From Pedobacter africanus (lineage in GTDB: Bacteria; Bacteroidota; Bacteroidia; Sphingobacteriales; Sphingobacteriaceae), in assembly GCF_900176535.1 (NCBI RefSeq), contig NZ_FWXT01000005.1, positions 1 to 64,000 on the forward strand: a stretch of 64,000 nucleotides of DNA. The letters are read 5' to 3'. Shown one piece after another: positions 59,702-64,000 of this stretch. Below the pieces are notes generated by a model. That model had not been told where the DNA came from and ran no database searches. It saw only the letters and a program-made list of their open reading frames with translations. The translations under genes and the position numbers were made by a program. The first letter of the stretch is position 1; every line of letters begins with the position of its first letter.

Positions 59702-62269
59702 TTAATTAAACCCGCCAAGCTGTTGGGCTATACTAAAGTGGAACTGCCCTTTGTTGGCATCTGGTGAACCTGGAATTTTATCAAATCCATAACCCCAATC
59801 TATTCCTAACAATCCAAATATCGGTAAAAATATTTTTGCGCCAAAACCTGCTGAGCGCCTTACATTAAACGGATTAAAATCAGCAAACTTATTCCAGGTA
59901 TTACCTCCCTCTGCAAATGCTGTTAAAAATGCCGTTGCCTGCTGACTTGCAATTACCGGGTACCTCAATTCCATTACATATTTGGTAAAGATAGGGCTAC
60001 CGGATTGCTGTGCAATCTCAGCTCTTGAACCTACCGGGATTACAGAGTTATTGGCATATCCACGCATGGCGATCAATTCAGACCCCTGAAGGAAATCAAA
60101 TCCCTGCATACCATCACCACCCAGTTTAAATCTTTCGAAAGCCGATTGGCCAACTGCTGAGTTATACGAACCCAGGAAACCAAACTGCGCCTGTGCCTTA
60201 AATACAAACTTGCCTGCAACCTTCTGGAACCATTGCGATTCAAACTTCCATTTATGGTACTCTGTAAACTTATAGCGCTGCTTATCTGATGCGGTAGCAT
60301 AGTTTACATTATTCAGCAACGAATATGGCGGTGTTGCCTGTATCGTGAACTTAAAGTAAGAACCACCTGTAGGGAAGATCGGGGAGTCCCTTGAATCCCG
60401 GCTCAGTTCCTGTGTTAAGTTAAAGTTGTACGAAGTACCGGTACTGAATAAAAACCCACCGTAATTGTTCAGTATATATTGCTGTGCATTGATTGCGTGG
60501 GTTAACTGGAAGTAATTATCCGGAAAATTTAATCTTCTTCCCAAACTCACGGTCACACCATTTAGGCGGATTTTTGAATAGCGGCTATCAGTTTCATTGA
60601 TTGTACCGTAATAGCTTCTTCCACCATTAGATTGCAGAGAAGTAAATGCGCTTATTCCAAAGCTAATTGGTTTTTTACCCCCCAACCATGGCTCAGAGAA
60701 TGAGAAACTGTAAGACTGATAGTATTTACCGTTGGTTTGGCCACGCAAGCTCAGTTTTTGTCCATCGCCCTTTGGCAAAGGTTTGTAGGCACTTAAATTA
60801 AACAGGTTCCTTAATGAGAAATTGTTGAAAGTTAAACCCAGCGTACCGATGATGTTACCACCGCCAAAACCACCAGAAAGTTCGATCTGGTCAGAAGGTT
60901 TTTCTTCTACTGTATATTCGATATCCACCGTTCCATCCGCAGGGTTTGGCTTAGGCACAGGATTGGTTTTCGACTCATCAAAGTTGCCCAGTTGTCCAAT
61001 TTCACGAACAGTACGGATCAATAGGTCTTTGGAAAATTTCTCCCCGGGTTTGGTACGGATTTCACGTCTTACCACACGGTCATTAGTAATGGTGTTTCCT
61101 TTAATAATGATCCGGTTATTGGTATACTGCGGCCCTTCATAAATTCTCATTTCCAGCTGAACGGTATCTCCTGCGATCTTGGTCTGAACCGGATCTACAT
61201 TAAAGGTCAGGTAACCATCGTTCAGGTAAATACTCGACACATCGTCTCCGTTGGCACTGCCCCTTAATTTTTTCTCTAGTTTTTCTTCACTAAAAACCTC
61301 ACCTTTTTCAATCCCCAAGGCTCTTTGCAGGAATTCTGTAGTATACTTGGCATTACCTACCCAGCTGATGTCGCCGAAGTAATATTTAGGCCCTTCAAAG
61401 AGATCTATTTTAATACCTACCGCCTTATCGCTATACCGATAAACGCTGTCCTTTAAAATTACCGCATCCCGATAACCCTTGTCATGCATTTTTGCGATCA
61501 GCTTGGTTTTATCTTCGTCGTATTTTTCCTTATTGAATTTTCCCGATCCAAATACTTTATAAAAAGCCTGCTGCTTGGTTTTCTTTAAAAACTTGCGCAA
61601 TTTGGCTGAAGAGAAATCCTTATTTCCGGTAAAATTGATTTCATGAACTTTTACCTTTCTACCTTTATTTACAGCTACCTGTAATATCACACTATTGTCC
61701 TGGCTGGGATCAGGCTTGGTTTTATAATCCACACTGGTAAAGAAGTACCCTTTTTCCAATAAAAACTTTTTAATCGTAGCCGTTGTGCTGTTGTATAGGT
61801 TATCATTAATGATAGCTTTACCTGCCTTCTCCCCTAGTTTTTCAAGAATATCAGTCTTCTGCGATTTGCTTACGCCTGTAAATTCAAAAGAACTCAGCCT
61901 CGGGCGCTCTACCACTTCAATGTCAAAATAAACGGTATCTTCCACTATTTTCACAATATCCAACTGGACATCGTCGAAAAGTCCCTGGGCCCAAAGATTT
62001 TTGATTGCATTGGCGGTAGCCTCACCCGGAAGTATTACCCTTTCGCCCGGAATCAACTTCGAGAGCGTGATGATGACTTCTTTATCCAGATACTGTGTCC
62101 CTGTTAAAGTGGTACCACCTATGATATACTCTTTAGGATTGAAATAATCCAGATCCAGTCCCTTAACTTTTAAGGAAGGAGTTGCAGGGTTGGTCTGAGG
62201 ACGGGTGATCTGTGCCATTGTTGGTAAGCCAATCAATAGCAGTAATATAAGTTGGTATATTCTTTTCAT
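59702..62269 (-). CDS. bamA: outer-membrane protein assembly factor BamA
   Basis: An 855-residue Omp85 protein, the core of the machine that inserts beta-barrel proteins. The leader ends LPTMAQ. The periplasmic part (to about residue 470) carries POTRA repeats (for example VNKGRKVKVHEINFTGNKDF; IYEGPQYTNNRIIIKGNTIT). The C-terminal barrel ends FGAKIFLPIFGLLGIDWGYG then a phenylalanine-containing FHFSIAQQLGGFN. A conserved RGYANNSVIPVGSRAEI stretch corresponds to the VRGF/Y loop of the family. Its position between uppS and two Skp-like genes is the typical Bacteroidota order. Confidence 0.96.
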   Translation of the reverse strand: MKRIYQLILLLLIGLPTMAQITRPQTNPATPSLKVKGLDLDYFNPKEYIIGGTTLTGTQYLDKEVIITLSKLIPGERVILPGEATANAIKNLWAQGLFDDVQLDIVKIVEDTVYFDIEVVERPRLSSFEFTGVSKSQKTDILEKLGEKAGKAIINDNLYNSTTATIKKFLLEKGYFFTSVDYKTKPDPSQDNSVILQVAVNKGRKVKVHEINFTGNKDFSSAKLRKFLKKTKQQAFYKVFGSGKFNKEKYDEDKTKLIAKMHDKGYRDAVILKDSVYRYSDKAVGIKIDLFEGPKYYFGDISWVGNAKYTTEFLQRALGIEKGEVFSEEKLEKKLRGSANGDDVSSIYLNDGYLTFNVDPVQTKIAGDTVQLEMRIYEGPQYTNNRIIIKGNTITNDRVVRREIRTKPGEKFSKDLLIRTVREIGQLGNFDESKTNPVPKPNPADGTVDIEYTVEEKPSDQIELSGGFGGGNIIGTLGLTFNNFSLRNLFNLSAYKPLPKGDGQKLSLRGQTNGKYYQSYSFSFSEPWLGGKKPISFGISAFTSLQSNGGRSYYGTINETDSRYSKIRLNGVTVSLGRRLNFPDNYFQLTHAINAQQYILNNYGGFLFSTGTSYNFNLTQELSRDSRDSPIFPTGGSYFKFTIQATPPYSLLNNVNYATASDKQRYKFTEYHKWKFESQWFQKVAGKFVFKAQAQFGFLGSYNSAVGQSAFERFKLGGDGMQGFDFLQGSELIAMRGYANNSVIPVGSRAEIAQQSGSPIFTKYVMELRYPVIASQQATAFLTAFAEGGNTWNKFADFNPFNVRRSAGFGAKIFLPIFGLLGIDWGYGFDKIPGSPDANKGQFHFSIAQQLGGFN

Positions 62270-62331
62270 TTACAATCTAAAATCGATGCTAAGTTAATTT
62301 AAACACATGTTAAAAAGTGTTAAAAGTAAAA

Positions 62332-63072
62332 TTAGTTCAGTTGTTCGCTAATTTTACCGAAGCGGCGCTCGCGTTTTTGGTAGTCTACAATAGCCTCAAA
62401 AAGGTCTTCACGCCTAAAGTCTGGCCACAGTTTGTCAGTAAAATACAATTCGGTGTAAGCCATTTGCCACAATAAAAAATTACTGATTCTGTGCTCGCCG
62501 CTGGTCCTGATCATCAATTCCGGATCTGGCATATTTATCGTCGTCAGCTGTGCTGAAAAATGTGATTCATCAATATCTTCTATGTTAATCTGCCCCTCTT
62601 TGACCTGCCTGGCCAGCTTTTTTGCAGCTTCTAAAATTTCCCATTTTGCGCTATAACTTAAGGCCAGCGTTAATGTACAATGCGTATTATCAGCTGTCTT
62701 GTCCATGGCACTCTTCAGATCATCAATACACTTCTGAGGTAGTGAGGCGATATCGCCAATAGCATTCAGCCTGATGTTATTCTTAGTAAGTGTTTCCGTT
62801 TCCTGGTTGATGGTGGTAATCAAAAGTTCCATCAATGCATTCACTTCATCTACAGGCCTGTTCCAGTTTTCTGTAGAAAAAGCATATACCGTTAAGTATT
62901 TAATACCAATTTCAACGCAGCCTTCAACAATATCTTTTACAGACAGTACACCGCTCTCGTGACCAAAAACCCTGAATTTACCTTGATTTTTTGCCCATCT
63001 GCCATTCCCATCCATGATAATGGCAATGTGCTCAGGCAGGCGTGTCATGTCTATTTGTTCTTTAAATCCCAT
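62332..63072 (-). CDS. uppS: isoprenyl transferase (undecaprenyl diphosphate synthase)
   Basis: A 246-residue cis-prenyltransferase that makes the C55 lipid carrier for peptidoglycan and other surface glycans. The substrate-binding signature HIAIIMDGNGRWAKNQGK holds catalytic Asp21. YLTVYAFSTENWNRP and DPELMIRTSGEHRISNFLLW are the other conserved blocks, and YTELYFTDKLWPDFR closes the core. It lies 19 bases after the DUF6089 gene and 62 bases before bamA, as in other Bacteroidota. Confidence 0.97.
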   Translation of the reverse strand: MGFKEQIDMTRLPEHIAIIMDGNGRWAKNQGKFRVFGHESGVLSVKDIVEGCVEIGIKYLTVYAFSTENWNRPVDEVNALMELLITTINQETETLTKNNIRLNAIGDIASLPQKCIDDLKSAMDKTADNTHCTLTLALSYSAKWEILEAAKKLARQVKEGQINIEDIDESHFSAQLTTINMPDPELMIRTSGEHRISNFLLWQMAYTELYFTDKLWPDFRREDLFEAIVDYQKRERRFGKISEQLN

Positions 63073-63091
63073 TTACTTTCCGCAAATATGC

Positions 63092-63889
63092 TTAAAATGT
63101 ATAACATTTTTGGGACACAAAGGTATAAGATATGCCAATACCTACAAACATATATGTATCTCTTTTTCTAAAATCGCCCCTTTGGGTACCTGGAGCACCA
63201 TAATTTGGTACTAATGAGGGGTTTGATAATTGCTGCCGGAGTGCAAGAGCGTCATCGTTTGGCCATGCACTCGCAGCCGGATATACCCCGCTTACATCGT
63301 CCAGATAGTCGGAATAAGCGGTACGGTAACCAATTTGAGAAAACAGCCCCCAGTTATCTTTCAACTGTAATTTAATACCGACACCATAGGGTATCGTCAT
63401 GGTATAATTCCGGTAAGCTTCAGTCTGGCCCTCAGTCTGATAATACCTCAAATTGTATTCGGTATCATTATAAATGGCCTTAGGTTTATAAAATACCCCC
63501 CCTATTCCGGTAAAGATATAGGGTGTAAATTTTTTAGTCCCACCGCCGGCAAAATAATTCAGAAAATTAAAGTCTACCTGTAAACTCACTTCGTTCAGCG
63601 CAGTTTTAAAGTTAATGTTCCGGTTCCTGAAATCCTCATTTTCGGAAACCGCATCATTGGCCCTGATCTTCCCGTAAGTATAATGAAGCCCAACACCCCA
63701 ATAGGCGTCTAGGTTGAGTTTTGCGAAAGCACCTGCCGACATCCCGCTTATTTTAAGCGGTTTTGTCTGATTGAGGTCCCCAATATAACCGGCCCCTCCG
63801 CCCATTAAACCAATTTCGAAGGTCTGTGCATTCGCAGTAATTCCGAAAAAAAAGCCCAAAAGGCATGCAAAAGACCGGAGATAACGCAT
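63092..63889 (-). CDS. DUF6089-family outer-membrane beta-barrel protein (PorG-like)
   Basis: A 265-residue protein with signal peptide (ending TANAQ at about residue 22), then TFEIGLMGGGAGYIGDLNQT. A series of amphipathic strands with aromatic ends follows (YWGVGLHYTYGKIRAND; NWGLFSQIGYRTAYSDYLDD; MFVGIGISYTF). This is the DUF6089 barrel found next to uppS and bamA in Bacteroidota. In Porphyromonas a protein of this type, PorG, belongs to the T9SS PorK/N ring assembly. A T9SS role is supported by the CHU_C-type substrate at 1338-1847 but remains inferred. The start is two bases from the nadK stop. Confidence 0.87.
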   Translation of the reverse strand: MRYLRSFACLLGFFFGITANAQTFEIGLMGGGAGYIGDLNQTKPLKISGMSAGAFAKLNLDAYWGVGLHYTYGKIRANDAVSENEDFRNRNINFKTALNEVSLQVDFNFLNYFAGGGTKKFTPYIFTGIGGVFYKPKAIYNDTEYNLRYYQTEGQTEAYRNYTMTIPYGVGIKLQLKDNWGLFSQIGYRTAYSDYLDDVSGVYPAASAWPNDDALALRQQLSNPSLVPNYGAPGTQRGDFRKRDTYMFVGIGISYTFVSQKCYTF

Positions 63890-63890
63890 A

Positions 63891-64000
63891 TTAATAATTC
63901 CGGGTATCTATACCCCAGAGTAATTTATTTCTTAATGTTGTCAGATAACTTTCATTGTTAAGCCTGATTAAATTTACATGAAAAGCTGCTTTATTTAAAG
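63891..64000 (-). CDS. nadK: NAD kinase, C-terminal end only (rest outside window)
   Basis: The last 35 residues of a gene running in from the right edge: AAFHVNLIRLNNESYLTTLR, then NKLLWGIDTRNY and TAA at 63893-63891. The LRxKLxWGxDxRN ending is the normal C-terminus of NAD kinases in this phylum, and nadK is the expected gene upstream of DUF6089-uppS-bamA. The enzyme phosphorylates NAD to NADP. One base separates its stop from the start of the DUF6089 gene, so they are coupled. Confidence 0.85.
   Translation of the reverse strand, partial: LNKAAFHVNLIRLNNESYLTTLRNKLLWGIDTRNY

Noticed and set aside
1..64000. CRISPR arrays, insertion sequences, integrase genes, tRNA or rRNA genes
   Set aside because: Looked for on both strands; none seen. 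The only sizeable repeats are the in-frame units of the tail-fibre-like gene, so that gene is not evidence of a prophage here.

Overview
The window looks like chromosomal DNA of a Bacteroidota species, most likely Sphingobacteriaceae close to Pedobacter. The evidence is two SusC/SusD outer-membrane pairs with FecR/ECF-sigma control, a type IX secretion (T9SS) CHU_C-type sorting domain, TAnnTTTG-type -7 promoter elements, little sign of Shine-Dalgarno sequences, many DUF4369/TlpA thioredoxin lipo- or periplasmic proteins, and the gene order nadK-DUF6089-uppS-bamA-ompH-ompH-murI. I see no rRNA, tRNA, CRISPR, insertion sequence or prophage. Almost all of the window is coding, and most genes lie on the minus strand.

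Layout. 1-3.2 kb: an incomplete secreted tail-fibre-like repeat protein, a small T9SS type B (CHU_C) protein and a membrane-anchored AraC regulator, with two related palindromes flanking the regulator. 3.3-7.8 kb: a 2-oxoglutarate/Fe(II) oxygenase-AlkB pair, a short DUF1456 protein, a DbpA-like DEAD-box helicase, a YkuK RNase-H-like protein and a DUF4468 protein. 7.8-13.9 kb: a porin with AmtB, a TIGR01212 radical SAM enzyme, an OmpA lipoprotein, a possible 31-residue membrane peptide, an orphan plus-strand terminator and a fatty-acid hydroxylase family protein.

13.9-30.2 kb is the most striking part. It holds three TlpA-type thioredoxin proteins (one with two thioredoxin domains), an STN-bearing SusC with SusD, a degenerate lipoprotein, FecR, an ECF sigma factor, a Prc-like protease and a double trypsin-fold/PDZ protease. 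Three minus-strand starts (15097, 24607, 30157) share an identical bipartite promoter-like element, a TTCACCC box plus T-tract and then CGCC after exactly 16 bp. A fourth, mirror copy with TGCC serves the divergent lipoprotein at 15223. I infer that this is the promoter of the ECF sigma factor encoded inside the cluster. It would tie proteolysis, thiol chemistry and SusCD uptake into one self-activating envelope regulon.

30.3-41.5 kb: a lipoprotein, a fasciclin protein, a second ECF sigma with an RskA-type anti-sigma, two ferritin-like proteins behind a second SusC/SusD pair, and a third sigma/FecR pair. 41.5-53.6 kb: two APC permeases, a membrane pyrophosphatase, MarC, an RsmB/NOP2-type RNA methyltransferase, a periplasmic-binding-protein-like lipoprotein overlapping guaA, a dCMP deaminase and a LysE exporter. 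53.7-64 kb: a paralogue of the double trypsin-fold protease, a long PurF-like amidotransferase, then murI and the Skp/BamA/UppS/DUF6089/NadK envelope-assembly block, cut by the right edge.

Several start sites differ from the longest open frame because those longer frames begin at TTG/GTG codons that lie in promoters or terminators. They are 11651-12196, 13943-15097, 15223-15684, 40545-41081, 49690-50916, 50873-52399 and 57572-58402; the choices are explained per gene. Function calls rest on motif recognition by eye; no database search was run.
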